Shown: positions 33,580 through 43,151 of the stretch, piece after piece
Position numbering within the stretch: the first letter of the stretch is position 1
Layout of the letters: every line of letters begins with the position of its first letter
From: Rhizobiales bacterium 62-47
GTDB lineage: Bacteria; Pseudomonadota; Alphaproteobacteria; Rhizobiales; Xanthobacteraceae
Length of the DNA stretch: 64,000 bases
NCBI GenBank assembly: GCA_001899255.1
Contig: MKVX01000018.1
Span: 745,150 to 809,149 of the forward strand
Direction of reading: 5' to 3'
Notes under the pieces: model-generated
What the model saw: only the letters and a program-made list of their open reading frames with translations
Database searches by the model: none
Told to the model about the DNA's origin: nothing
Program-made: the position numbers and the translations under genes

Positions 33580-34410
33580 TTACCGCAATTTGACGTATTC
33601 GAGCACCTCTTCGGCGTGCCCATCGACCTTTACGTTGTGCCAGATTTTGCGGATTTTTCGGTCCGGGCCAACAACAACCGTGGTGCGAAGAACTCCAAAG
33701 AAAGTCCTGCCATACATGGATTTTTCGCCCCAAACGCCGAACCCTTCGAGAATTTCGTGCGGTTCGTCGGATAGCAATGGAACCTTCAACTCGTGCTTGC
33801 TCCGAAAGGCTTCCTGGGCCTTGAGCGGGTCTGCGGAAATGCCAACGACGTCGGTTTGGGCAGAATCGAACGCGTCAGACAGACGGGAGAAATCCATCGC
33901 CTCCTTCGTGCAGCCCGGTGTGTCGGCTCGTGGATAGAAGAAAATCACCAGCGAACGGCCGGTTCTGGGTGTCAGTGAAACGATGTCACCGCCGTCACGC
34001 GGCAACTTGAAGTTCGGGATCGTCATGCCCTCGGCGAGCGGTCCGCTATGACGGACCGATTCGGCAGCGATGGCGGGGGGCGGTGACGCCAAGGGCTGAT
34101 GATCCGGCTTGGAGACCGTTTTCGCCGCATTTTTTTTGCTTGCTTTGGTCGCGGTCGGCTTGGTTTTCGACGGCATCGCAGGCCGAGCAGGGGCTGGAGT
34201 GGGGCGTGCCGTCTTGGCCGTCGTCTTCGCCTTGGCCTTAACGGCTTTGGCCTTCGCAGCCTTGGCTTTTGCAACCTTGGGGGCGGCCTGCTTTCGGGTG
34301 GCGGGTGCTTTGCCGGCAGAGCTCTTCGCCGTGGCCGACTTCCGGGACTTGGCGCGCGCAGGTGTACTGACCAGTGTTTTAGATGATTTCTTGCGCGTTT
34401 TCTTGGACAT
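33580..34410 (-). CDS. Peroxiredoxin (BCP/PrxQ type) with histone-H1-like N-terminal tail
   Basis: 276 aa. Residues 1 to about 118 are an Ala/Lys/Pro/Thr-rich tail with repeated AKxKA-type units, like bacterial H1-like proteins; residues about 125-276 are a BCP-type peroxiredoxin with peroxidatic Cys167 in FYPRADTPGCTKEAMDF. The position five residues on, Cys in E. coli BCP, is Met172, so it is a 1-Cys type or uses another resolving thiol. AAGGAAGG precedes ATG 34410. The tail predicts binding to DNA or another polyanion; a fusion with this tail is unusual compared with the normal length of about 155 aa. Confidence 0.9.
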   Translation of the reverse strand: MSKKTRKKSSKTLVSTPARAKSRKSATAKSSAGKAPATRKQAAPKVAKAKAAKAKAVKAKAKTTAKTARPTPAPARPAMPSKTKPTATKASKKNAAKTVSKPDHQPLASPPPAIAAESVRHSGPLAEGMTIPNFKLPRDGGDIVSLTPRTGRSLVIFFYPRADTPGCTKEAMDFSRLSDAFDSAQTDVVGISADPLKAQEAFRSKHELKVPLLSDEPHEILEGFGVWGEKSMYGRTFFGVLRTTVVVGPDRKIRKIWHNVKVDGHAEEVLEYVKLR

Positions 34411-34616
34411 ACGCCTTCCTTTCGTCGCTTTCCACGGGCCATCTTGGCGAGTGGCTGCCCGCCACATGGCTCGCAAGATCAGACCCTTCGCCGCTGGGCA
34501 AATTGGCTACCCGCGCGCTATGGTTACAGGGGATTCGACGTAACGTCCCTTGCTTCTTGCGAACCCCGCCTAGCGGTGGACGAAACGTAACAGTTTGAAA
34601 CCAGGGATTGGCAGCG

Positions 34617-37600
34617 ATGCCGCCACAACAGCGTTCGTCACGCCTTTCCGCGCGGACGCCAGTTGGCGACCAGTCCCACCTGCAGCGCCAACACCGAGAG
34701 GCAATGGCAAGAAAAAAGTCGCCCCCGGCGCTGAATTCGCGTGCCGACGACCAGCTTTCGCAATGGGACGATCTCGAATGGGATCAGCACCATGACGAAG
34801 CTGCGCTGAGGCGTGCCCGGCGTTTGCTGTCACGGTCAGGATCGCGGCTGCATCGCTTCGGTGACCGGCTCGATTCGATCCGGCAGTGGTTTTCGGGTGA
34901 GCGCTGGCTGCGGCGTTTTGTGGTGGTCGCCGCCATTTTGATCGTCATTTTCGCCGCTGGCTTCGGCGGGCTGTGGCTACGTCTGGGTGCAGGCCCCATC
35001 AACCTCGACATGGCGACCCCATGGCTGGCGGCGGCCATCGAAGACAACATCGGTCCCGGCAACACGGTCGAAATCGGCGGCACCCAAATCGAGCGGGCCG
35101 GGCGGATCCGGGTGGCGGTGCGAATTCGCGACATCGTGGTGCGCGATCAGGACCACGTGGTGATCGCCAGCGCACCAAAAGCCGAGGTGCGCCTGTCCGG
35201 TACAGCATTACTGATGGGGCGGCTGCGGGCGGAAAGTCTCAATCTCGTCGATGCGACGCTCGCCGTGCGGATCACGCCCGATGGTCGCGTTACGGTGTCG
35301 ACCGGCGACAATGCGCGACCCATCGCCACCGGCGTGGCAACGGCCCGCCAGCCAACCGCGCCATCCGCGCTGCCTGCAACGGAGCCGACCGCACCGCCGT
35401 CAGCTAACACCAATTCGACCGCCGCCTCAGCGAATGCAACCAGCGGCCTATTAGCCGGGCTCGACTGGCTCGACAGTCTGAGCCTGAGCGGTCTCGATGG
35501 ACAGAACCTCAATGAGATCGGTTTGAAGAACGGCAGTCTGGTGGTTGATGACGAGCAACGGGGCAATCGCTCGACGTTCGAAAACATCAGCCTCAGCCTT
35601 CGCCGGCCGAGCAGTGGCGGCGTGGTATTCAGTTTGGGCGAAGAAGGCGAGAACGCGTGGTCGCTGCGTGTCCAGGTTGGTTCGCCGCAGAATGGCGTGC
35701 GCAGTGTCGATGTTCGCGCCAATAAAGTTTCGACGCGCAATATCCTGCTCGCGCTGCGACCTAAAGACCTGACCTACAGCGCCGACCTTCCGTTGACCGG
35801 CGAGCTGAAGGGCGAGTTGGGCCGCGATGGCCTGCCGACCTATTTGCGCGGCAAGATTGATGTCGGTCGGGGGACCATCACTGACAACGATACGCCGGAC
35901 TACCCGATGGGCATCGATCAGGCCGAGATCAACGTCGAATGGGATGCCGGGCGGCGCGTGTTGCTCGCCCCCTTCAAGGTTGTGTCAGGTCCCAATCGCG
36001 TCACGTTGCTGGCGCATCTGGAGCCGCCGAACGGCGTCGTGCCGGATTGGCAGCTGGGATTTAGCGGCGGCACTATTGTGCTGGCCGGCGTCAATGACGA
36101 GCCGCCACTGATCTTCAACCAGATATCGATTGGCATTCGTTTCGATACCGAGCATCGCAAGGTGCTGTTGACGCAAGCCAACATCAGCAACGGCGAGATC
36201 GGCGTTGCTGGCACCGGTAGCATCGACTATGCGAACGAGCCGCGTCTTACATTGGGATTTGCCGGAACGCCGATGTCGGCGACGGCGCTGAAGCGCATGT
36301 GGCCTGTGCTGATCGTCCCCGAGGTTCGCGAGTGGGTCACCGAACGGATCGATCGCGGCGCGCTGCAACGCATCGATATCGGCGTCAATTCGCCGATCCA
36401 CAATCTGTCGCGACGTGGGCCGCCAATTCCCGACGACGGTCTTTCGGTCAACATCGTTGCGAGCAAGGTCACGTTGCGTCCGGTCGATGCTATGCCGTCG
36501 ATCCGAGATGCCGATTTGCGGGCGCGCGTGACCGGGCGTACCGCGACTGTGACCATCGGTCAGGCTGCAGCCGATACACAAGGTGGTCGCAAGCTGAACC
36601 TCTCCGACATCGTTTTCGAAGTTCCCGACATGGCACCGAAACCTGCTCCGGCGCGGGTCAAATTCAAAATCGATGGTCCGGTCCCGGCCGCGGCCGAACT
36701 GCTGGCGTCGGATCGGCTGAGCGACTTCAACAATACGCCGATCGATCCGAATACCAGTAAGGGTAACTTCACCGCGCAAGTCGCGCTCGGGCTTCCGATC
36801 AAACGCGAACTGACCAAATCCGACACGACGTACGCGGTAAGCGCCGATATCTCCGGGTTCTCGGCCGAGCGACTGGTGATGAATCAGAAACTCGAAGCGA
36901 CCTCGATGAAGATTGCCGCCAACAATCAGGGCTATCAGGTCAAGGGCGACGTACGCATCAACGGCCAGCAGGCGTCGCTCGACTATCGCAAGCCGACGAC
37001 GGGCGATGCGGATGTCAAATTGCAGGCGACGCTGGACGATGCGAGCAGGGCACGCCTCGGCTTCGACCTCGGGTCGGCGGTTTCCGGCGCTATTCCCGTC
37101 AAGGTGAGCGGCAAGATAAGCCCATCGGATCAGGATATCCGCCTGGGTGTCGATGCCGATCTGACCGGGGCCAAGCTCGACAATCTGCTGCCGGGATGGA
37201 CCAAGCCGCCGGGCAAGGCCGGTCATGTTGCCTTCAACATGACGCAGAAGCCGCAGTCGACGCGTCTTGACGATATCGTCGTCGATGGAAGCGGCACGCA
37301 GATCAAGGGATCGCTGGAAGTCGACCAGAACGGCGACTTGATGAATGCCAACTTCCCGGTTTTTGCGCCGTCGGAAGGCGACAAAGCCTCGTTGAAAGCC
37401 GAACGCGGCAACGACGGCGTCGTGAAGGTCGTCATGCGTGGCGACGTATTCGACGGCCGGGGCTTCATCAAATCGGCGATGTCCGGCAAGGAAACCGATG
37501 CCAAGGGCAAAACCAAGAGCATGGATTTCGATGTCGATCTCAAGCTCGGCGCGGTGGCGGGTTACTATGGCGAGGCGGTGCGTAGCGTCGATCTCAAATT

Positions 37601-38309
37601 GTCGCGACGCAACGGCACCATTCGCACCTTCACGCTCAGCAGCAAGCTGGGGCGCGATACGCCGCTGACAGGTGACTTGCGCGGCCGCAACCAGGGTCGC
37701 GAGGTTGTTTATCTCGAGACCAACGATGCCGGCGCATTCTTTCGCTTCACCGACACCTACGCGAAAATGACCGGCGGTCAGTTGGCACTGGCGATGGATC
37801 CGCCGACCGCCGAGCCGCGCGCTAAAGAAGGATTGGTCAACGTCAGGGACTTCGTCATCAAGGGCGAGAGTGCGCTGGATCGGGTCGCTGGAGGCGGTCC
37901 GGCTTCGAAGTCCGGAATCTCATTCTCGCGTCTGCGCGCCGAATTTACCCGCGCCAACGGCAAATTGACGATCCGCGAAGGCGTCGTCAAAGGTCCGATC
38001 ATCGGCGCGACGATCGAGGGTGACATCGATTATCCCGCCAATCAGGTCCGCATGAGCGGCACCTTCGTGCCGATGTACGGACTCAACAATATGTTCGGTC
38101 AGATTCCCATCGTCGGCCTGTTCCTCGGCGGCGGCAGCAACGAGGGGCTTATCGGCGTCACATATGAAGTGGTGGGGTCGCCCGGTCAGCCTGTGCTTCG
38201 CGTCAATCCGATCTCGGCGATGGCGCCCGGCGTTTTGCGGAAGATCTTCGAATTCAATACCGGCAAGCAGAACAACTCGGTCGAATTTCCCTCGACGCCG
38301 AATAACTGA
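34617..38309 (+). CDS. YhdP/AsmA-like giant membrane protein (DUF3971)
   Basis: About 1230 aa. A basic cytoplasmic N-terminus and one TM (about 101-120) are followed by a very long periplasmic beta-rich region with repeated AsmA-like strands (DUF3971) and an AsmA-type C-terminal segment (GPIIGATIEGDIDYPANQVRMSGTFVPMYGLNNMFGQIPIVGLFLGGG). Proteins of this class are proposed to bridge the periplasm and move phospholipids to the outer membrane. A TTG at 34608 and an ATG at 34704 are alternative starts; ATG 34617 has AGGGA 9 nt upstream. Convergent with the MFS gene. Confidence 0.85.
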   Translation: MPPQQRSSRLSARTPVGDQSHLQRQHREAMARKKSPPALNSRADDQLSQWDDLEWDQHHDEAALRRARRLLSRSGSRLHRFGDRLDSIRQWFSGERWLRRFVVVAAILIVIFAAGFGGLWLRLGAGPINLDMATPWLAAAIEDNIGPGNTVEIGGTQIERAGRIRVAVRIRDIVVRDQDHVVIASAPKAEVRLSGTALLMGRLRAESLNLVDATLAVRITPDGRVTVSTGDNARPIATGVATARQPTAPSALPATEPTAPPSANTNSTAASANATSGLLAGLDWLDSLSLSGLDGQNLNEIGLKNGSLVVDDEQRGNRSTFENISLSLRRPSSGGVVFSLGEEGENAWSLRVQVGSPQNGVRSVDVRANKVSTRNILLALRPKDLTYSADLPLTGELKGELGRDGLPTYLRGKIDVGRGTITDNDTPDYPMGIDQAEINVEWDAGRRVLLAPFKVVSGPNRVTLLAHLEPPNGVVPDWQLGFSGGTIVLAGVNDEPPLIFNQISIGIRFDTEHRKVLLTQANISNGEIGVAGTGSIDYANEPRLTLGFAGTPMSATALKRMWPVLIVPEVREWVTERIDRGALQRIDIGVNSPIHNLSRRGPPIPDDGLSVNIVASKVTLRPVDAMPSIRDADLRARVTGRTATVTIGQAAADTQGGRKLNLSDIVFEVPDMAPKPAPARVKFKIDGPVPAAAELLASDRLSDFNNTPIDPNTSKGNFTAQVALGLPIKRELTKSDTTYAVSADISGFSAERLVMNQKLEATSMKIAANNQGYQVKGDVRINGQQASLDYRKPTTGDADVKLQATLDDASRARLGFDLGSAVSGAIPVKVSGKISPSDQDIRLGVDADLTGAKLDNLLPGWTKPPGKAGHVAFNMTQKPQSTRLDDIVVDGSGTQIKGSLEVDQNGDLMNANFPVFAPSEGDKASLKAERGNDGVVKVVMRGDVFDGRGFIKSAMSGKETDAKGKTKSMDFDVDLKLGAVAGYYGEAVRSVDLKLSRRNGTIRTFTLSSKLGRDTPLTGDLRGRNQGREVVYLETNDAGAFFRFTDTYAKMTGGQLALAMDPPTAEPRAKEGLVNVRDFVIKGESALDRVAGGGPASKSGISFSRLRAEFTRANGKLTIREGVVKGPIIGATIEGDIDYPANQVRMSGTFVPMYGLNNMFGQIPIVGLFLGGGSNEGLIGVTYEVVGSPGQPVLRVNPISAMAPGVLRKIFEFNTGKQNNSVEFPSTPNN

Positions 38310-38314
38310 GACAG

Positions 38315-38332
38315 TTCGCGCGACAGCGCGAA
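38315..38332. terminator. Weak hairpin between convergent YhdP-like and MFS genes
   Basis: Perfect 7-bp stem TTCGCGC / GCGCGAA with loop GACA, centred in the 33-bp gap between the two stop codons. No U-tract, so at best a weak terminator. Confidence 0.4.
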
Positions 38333-38342
38333 TGCGATCCGG

Positions 38343-39590
38343 CTATTCGCGCAATGCTCGCACGGTGAGGAATGGGATCATCCCAATCAGGACATTGATG
38401 AGTGCGAACAGGATGACCAGATCGTAACTCTGGCTCCAGTCGTGAATGATACCGCCGGTCAGCGAACCCAACGCCGAACCAAGACCGCTGCCGATAGAAA
38501 TGGTGCCGAATATGGTACCGACGCGTTTGCCGCGAAAGATATTGATTGCCGCTGCTGTGATGAGTGGACCGCGTGATCCAATCGTGCTGCCGAAGCACAA
38601 GAGGAATCCGCCGAGCAGCCACAGGTTTGGATAGCGGTGCAGCAACCACAGGAAGCCAATGCCGATCGTCGTCAAGCCGTAGCTGAAAAGGATTGCCTGC
38701 CGTCGGCCGATCAGCGAATCCAGCCAACTCACCGTCAGCATACCGACCACCAGCACGACGCCACTGAGGCCCCAGGCCGTCGCGGCTTGCAGCGGAGGAA
38801 ATCCGACTTCGATCAGATAAGCCACGACCTGTACGGCAATCGCGTACATGCCGATCGCCGTAAAAAAGAATGTACTGAACAGGGCCCAAAATGCGTGGTG
38901 ACGCAACGCGCGAAGCAGTGTCAGTCCTTCGTCTGCCAAATTCGGTGATGGTGATCCAACCGCAGGCGTATTGCCGCTCGCAATGCGCCGCCACGGCAAC
39001 AGGATCAGCGGCACGATCAAGATCAGCAGAATAGCGCCGATCCAATGATACGCTCCACGCCAGCCGACGTGATCGATCATCAATTGCGACGCCGGCAGCA
39101 GCGTCAACACACCTGCGCCAGTCGCCGAATAGACGACGGCCATCGCGGTCGGCAGGCGATTGCCAAACCATCGCCCGAGCAACAGTGAACTGGTGACGTT
39201 GCCCAGACAGGACATGCCGAGGCCGGCAGCAAAGCCGACGCATAGTTGCAATTGCCAGAGCTTGTCGGCGAAAGCGGCAAGCGAAAGCCCGGCACCGATC
39301 AGCGTCAGGCCCAATCCGTAAACGACGCGTGGTCCGGATAGATCGAACAGGCGGCCGACAAACGGGGAAGCCAGTCCCATCGACAGCGACGCCAGCGAAT
39401 AGATCGACACGACGTCGGCGCGCGCCCAGCCGAAGGTCTCGGAGATGGGCAACAAGAAGACGGTGAAGGACTCGCCGAGGCCGCGCGCAATCAGCGCAAG
39501 CGTAAAACACAACGCGAGCACCAATAACGCTGTCCGCCCCGGCCTGAAAGCTCCGGAGCGCGACGCCAAAATTGTCGATTCAACCGCCAT
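38343..39590 (-). CDS. Major facilitator superfamily transporter
   Basis: 415-aa inner-membrane protein with about 12 hydrophobic segments in two halves and an MFS signature loop after TM2 (GRLFDLSGPRVVYG). It looks like the oxalate/formate antiporter or monocarboxylate-type MFS branch, but the substrate is not determined. Leftward, 56 bp after tyrS on the same strand. Confidence 0.85.
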   Translation of the reverse strand: MAVESTILASRSGAFRPGRTALLVLALCFTLALIARGLGESFTVFLLPISETFGWARADVVSIYSLASLSMGLASPFVGRLFDLSGPRVVYGLGLTLIGAGLSLAAFADKLWQLQLCVGFAAGLGMSCLGNVTSSLLLGRWFGNRLPTAMAVVYSATGAGVLTLLPASQLMIDHVGWRGAYHWIGAILLILIVPLILLPWRRIASGNTPAVGSPSPNLADEGLTLLRALRHHAFWALFSTFFFTAIGMYAIAVQVVAYLIEVGFPPLQAATAWGLSGVVLVVGMLTVSWLDSLIGRRQAILFSYGLTTIGIGFLWLLHRYPNLWLLGGFLLCFGSTIGSRGPLITAAAINIFRGKRVGTIFGTISIGSGLGSALGSLTGGIIHDWSQSYDLVILFALINVLIGMIPFLTVRALRE

Positions 39591-39646
39591 CGAAAACCAT
39601 GGAGCGCGTTTTCGGCGGTCGGCGCAATTGCGTTATCAGAATAGGC

Positions 39647-40900
39647 CTATGCAGACTTCAGCAACACATGTCGCTTCTTGCCGAGCGACAGCTTGATGAC
39701 GTTGTCTGCGGTCAGATTTGCGCCGGTCAGCATCAGTTTGTCATCTGTCACAGCGATGTCGTTGACGCGCAGACCACCGCCCTTGATCTGACGTCGCGCT
39801 TCGCCATTGGACGCCACAAGCCCGGCCCGGACAAATGCCGCCAAAACGCTGACGCCGCCGGATAGTTCGGTCTGCGGAATTTCGACGGTGGGAAGATCGT
39901 TGGCGATAGCACCTTCCTCGAAGGTGCGCCGCGCCGTTTCAGATGCGGCAAGCGCATTGTCCCGGCCGTGGATCAGCGCGGTCGCTTCGGTTGCCAGAAC
40001 CTTCTTCGCTTCGTTGATGTCCTGGCCCTGCAACGCGGCAAGCTTGGCGACCTCGTTCAATGGCAGCAGCGTGAACAACTTGAGAAAGCGTTCAACGTCG
40101 GCGTCCTCGGTGTTCCGCCAATATTGCCAGTAGTCGTACGGGCTCAGCAGGTCGGCGTTGAGCCAGACGGCACCGGCCGCGGTCTTGCCCATCTTGGCGC
40201 CTGATGCGGTAGTCAACAGCGGGCAGGTGAGTGCATAGAGCTGATGCGTCCCCATACGCCGTCCAAGGTCGATGCCGTTGACGATGTTGCCCCACTGGTC
40301 AGAGCCGCCCATCTGCAAATTGCAACCGTAGCGCTTGGCCAGTTCCACGAAATCGTAAGACTGCAAAATCATGTAGTTGAATTCGATGAACGAGAGTTCC
40401 TGCTCGCGCTCGAGGCGCATGCGCACGGAATCCATCGTCAGCATGCGATTGATCGAGAAATGACGGCCAACTTCACGCAGCATTTCGATGTAGTTCAGCT
40501 TGGCCAGCCATTCCGCGTTATCGGCCATCACCGCATCGGTCTTGCCGTCGCCGAACTTGATGAATTTGGAGAAGGTGCCCTTGATGGATTCCTTGTTGGC
40601 ATCGATCTGCTCGTAGGTCAGCAGCTTGCGGGTTTCGTCGCGCCCGGACGGGTCGCCGACGCGCGTGGTGCCGCCGCCCATCAGTGCAATCGGCTTGTTG
40701 CCGGTCTGCTGGAGCCAGTGCAGCATCATGATCGAGAGAAGATGGCCAATGTGCAGCGAAGCCGCGGTGCAGTCGTAGCCAACGTATGCGATGGCCTCGC
40801 CCTTGGCGGCGAGCGCGTCCAGCCCTCCGGCGTCGGACACCTGATGAATAAAGCCGCGCTCCTGCAAGACACGCAGAAAATCAGACTTAAATACCGTCAT
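39647..40900 (-). CDS. tyrS: Tyrosyl-tRNA synthetase
   Basis: 417-aa class I aminoacyl-tRNA synthetase. Catalytic HIGH motif His50-His53 (SLHIGHLLS), tyrosine-binding YVGYDCTA and [15 protein letters not shown] variant [10 protein letters not shown], and a C-terminal S4 RNA-binding domain ([22 protein letters not shown]). ATG 40900 ([16 protein letters not shown]) matches the family start; the frame is open to 40942. Divergent from anmK, a common alphaproteobacterial arrangement. Confidence 0.97.
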   Translation of the reverse strand: MTVFKSDFLRVLQERGFIHQVSDAGGLDALAAKGEAIAYVGYDCTAASLHIGHLLSIMMLHWLQQTGNKPIALMGGGTTRVGDPSGRDETRKLLTYEQIDANKESIKGTFSKFIKFGDGKTDAVMADNAEWLAKLNYIEMLREVGRHFSINRMLTMDSVRMRLEREQELSFIEFNYMILQSYDFVELAKRYGCNLQMGGSDQWGNIVNGIDLGRRMGTHQLYALTCPLLTTASGAKMGKTAAGAVWLNADLLSPYDYWQYWRNTEDADVERFLKLFTLLPLNEVAKLAALQGQDINEAKKVLATEATALIHGRDNALAASETARRTFEEGAIANDLPTVEIPQTELSGGVSVLAAFVRAGLVASNGEARRQIKGGGLRVNDIAVTDDKLMLTGANLTADNVIKLSLGKKRHVLLKSA

Positions 40901-41062
40901 GGCTATGGGACTCTGATCATTCTTATTTGACTCTAACGCCAATTTAGCCGGGCAATAGGAGTTTCCCGGACTGCCATGGCCGGTGGCCCTGTGGCATTAT
41001 AAGATGCGGCTGCCCGGCACAAGTTGGACATCCGGCCCGGCGTCTCCGAAAGTGTCATTGCG

Positions 41063-42166
41063 ATGATGTTGAAGGCGATCGGCATGATGAGCGGCACCTC
41101 GCTTGACGGGGTCGATGTCGCTTTGATCGAAACCGACGGCAAGCGAATCGCTTCGATCGGTCCCTCCGGCTATCGGCCTTACAGCGACAAGGAGCGGGGG
41201 ATCCTGCGGCAAGCGCTGTCCGAGGCTGTCGGGCTGTCGCAGCGCGATGCCCGGCCCGGCATCCTCGGCGAGGCCGAACGCACCGTCACGCTCGCGCATG
41301 CCGAAGCCGTTGCAACCTTCACGGCACAACAAAACATCGCCCGCGAGGATATCGATATTGTCGGGTTCCATGGCCAGACCGTCCTGCATCGTCCAGCGCA
41401 GCGGTTAACCGTCCAGATCGGCGATGCCGCCGCTCTGGCCAAGGCGATCCACATTCCGGTGATGCACGACTTCCGCGCCGCCGACGTGGCGGCGGGCGGG
41501 CAGGGGGCGCCGTTCGTGCCGGTCTACCATCGTGCGCTGGCACAATCGCTGGAGCGCGAGGGGCCGATTGCCCTGGTCAATATCGGCGGCGTTTCCAACA
41601 TTACCTATATCGACGGCACCGAGGCTCTGATTGCCTGCGATACCGGCCCCGGGAATGCCCTGCTCGATGACTTCATGTTCCGGGTCATGGATCAGCGGTT
41701 TGACTGCGAGGGGCGCGTAGCCGCTCAAGGCATTGTCGATGAAGCGTGGGTGCAGCGGAGCTTGCAGCACCCGTTCTTTGCGCTGCCGCCGCCGAAATCG
41801 CTCGATCGCAACGATTTTGCGTCGCTCAAACTGCCGGAGATCGTTCCAGCCGACGGCGCCGCGACGCTGACAGCGTTCACGGCAGCGAGCATTGCACGCA
41901 TCGTGCCGCTGCTGCCGAAGCCACCCCGCAGCTGGATTGTCGTGGGCGGCGGCGCTCGCAATTTGACGATGCTTCGGATGCTGCGCGACCGACTGGCGCC
42001 AGCGACTGTCGAGAGCGGCGATGCGCTTGGCTGGCCGGCCGACGCCATCGAGGCGCAGGCGTTCGGCTTTCTGGCTGCACGCGGGCTCAAGGGACTGCCG
42101 CTGAGCTATCCGACCACCACAGGCGTGCCGATCCCGATGACGGGCGGGATCATGGTGCTGCCCTGA
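41063..42166 (+). CDS. anmK: Anhydro-N-acetylmuramic acid kinase
   Basis: 367-aa peptidoglycan-recycling kinase that converts 1,6-anhydroMurNAc to MurNAc-6-phosphate. ASKHA-fold ATP motif GMMSGTSLDGVDVAL, GFHGQT, MHDFRAADVAAGGQGAPFVP, NIGGVSNITY, DTGPGNALLD and the late VVGGGARN are all present. The start is ATG 41063 (or 41066); the frame extends to 41024. Confidence 0.96.
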   Translation: MMLKAIGMMSGTSLDGVDVALIETDGKRIASIGPSGYRPYSDKERGILRQALSEAVGLSQRDARPGILGEAERTVTLAHAEAVATFTAQQNIAREDIDIVGFHGQTVLHRPAQRLTVQIGDAAALAKAIHIPVMHDFRAADVAAGGQGAPFVPVYHRALAQSLEREGPIALVNIGGVSNITYIDGTEALIACDTGPGNALLDDFMFRVMDQRFDCEGRVAAQGIVDEAWVQRSLQHPFFALPPPKSLDRNDFASLKLPEIVPADGAATLTAFTAASIARIVPLLPKPPRSWIVVGGGARNLTMLRMLRDRLAPATVESGDALGWPADAIEAQAFGFLAARGLKGLPLSYPTTTGVPIPMTGGIMVLP

Positions 42167-42212
42167 CAGGCCATCACGAGATCATAGCCGCCGCGGGGGA
42201 GTCGTTGTCGCC

Positions 42213-42860
42213 TTAACGAATGTTGGCGAGCCGCATATCCAGATAGCCGGTAACCGATTCCATCAGCGGCTCAAGTTTGCCGTCGAAGAAATGGTTGGCC
42301 CCCGGAATGATCTGCTGATCGATGACGATGCCTTTTTGCGTCTTTAGCTTCTCGACCAGCGTATTGACGTCCTTGGGCGGCACCACGGCATCCTTCTCAC
42401 CATGCACGATCAAACCCGACGACGGGCAGGGTGCCAGGAACGAGAAATCATAGAGATTGGCGGGCGGCGCGATCGAGATGAAGCCTTCCACTTCCGGACG
42501 GCGCATCAGGAGCTGCATGCCGATCCACGCGCCGAACGAGAAGCCAGCGACCCAACAGGCCCGCGCTTCCGGGTTGATGCTCTGCGCCCAATCGAGCGCC
42601 GATGCGGCATCCGACAATTCGCCGGTGCCGTGATCGAACGAGCCCTGGCTGCGTCCGACGCCGCGGAAATTGAAGCGCAGCACCGAGAAGCCGCGGTGTA
42701 CGAAAGCGTAATAGCACTGATAGATGATCTGGTGATTCATCGTGCCGTGAAACTGCGGGTGCGGATGCAACACCATCGCGATCGGCGCGTTCTTCTGCTT
42801 CGCCGGATGGTAGCGGCCTTCGAGGCGGCCTGCGGGACCGGTGAAAATGACTTCAGGCAT
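42213..42860 (-). CDS. Alpha/beta hydrolase (COG2945-like)
   Basis: 215-aa single-domain alpha/beta hydrolase. HPHPQFHGTMNH near the oxyanion region, FNFRGVGRSQGSFDHG, nucleophile elbow GFSFGAWIG, Asp in HGEKDAVVPP and a late His (GANHFFDG) form the expected triad. Function unknown. It commonly sits beside the suf operon in rhizobia; here it is divergent from the first cysteine desulfurase. Confidence 0.85.
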   Translation of the reverse strand: MPEVIFTGPAGRLEGRYHPAKQKNAPIAMVLHPHPQFHGTMNHQIIYQCYYAFVHRGFSVLRFNFRGVGRSQGSFDHGTGELSDAASALDWAQSINPEARACWVAGFSFGAWIGMQLLMRRPEVEGFISIAPPANLYDFSFLAPCPSSGLIVHGEKDAVVPPKDVNTLVEKLKTQKGIVIDQQIIPGANHFFDGKLEPLMESVTGYLDMRLANIR

Positions 42861-43140
42861 CCGAATTCCTTGGATATGCGGCCGCTACCCTGCACAGTTC
42901 ATCGCGCCAGGCGCGGACGACATTCTGCAAACAGAGGCGCGGCATGGGCGACGTTGGGCGATGCGCGAACGTTGCCCGGTGAACAGGAGTGGGCGTTCTA
43001 GCATATGCCATGGGGCAAAAAGCAAGCATCTTGAACATGTCCGCGCAGTCAACGCCGGCCATTGCAGGCGATTCTGGCGCGCAATTGGGTTAAGTTGACA
43101 AAGGCTTTGGCTAGGCGCACGTGGGCCAAACATAAGGTAA

Positions 43141-43146
43141 TATAAT
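43141..43146 (+). promoter_or_regulatory. TATAAT element directly before the first cysteine desulfurase
   Basis: TATAAT ends 5 nt before the ATG at 43152, in a short AT-rich patch. As a -10 it would give a leaderless mRNA; the only AAGG lies about 14 nt upstream of the ATG, too far for a normal Shine-Dalgarno sequence. An inverted repeat TTTGGC (43106-43111) / GCCAAA (43125-43130) lies just upstream. Its role is unproven. Confidence 0.3.
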
Positions 43147-43151
43147 ACAAA

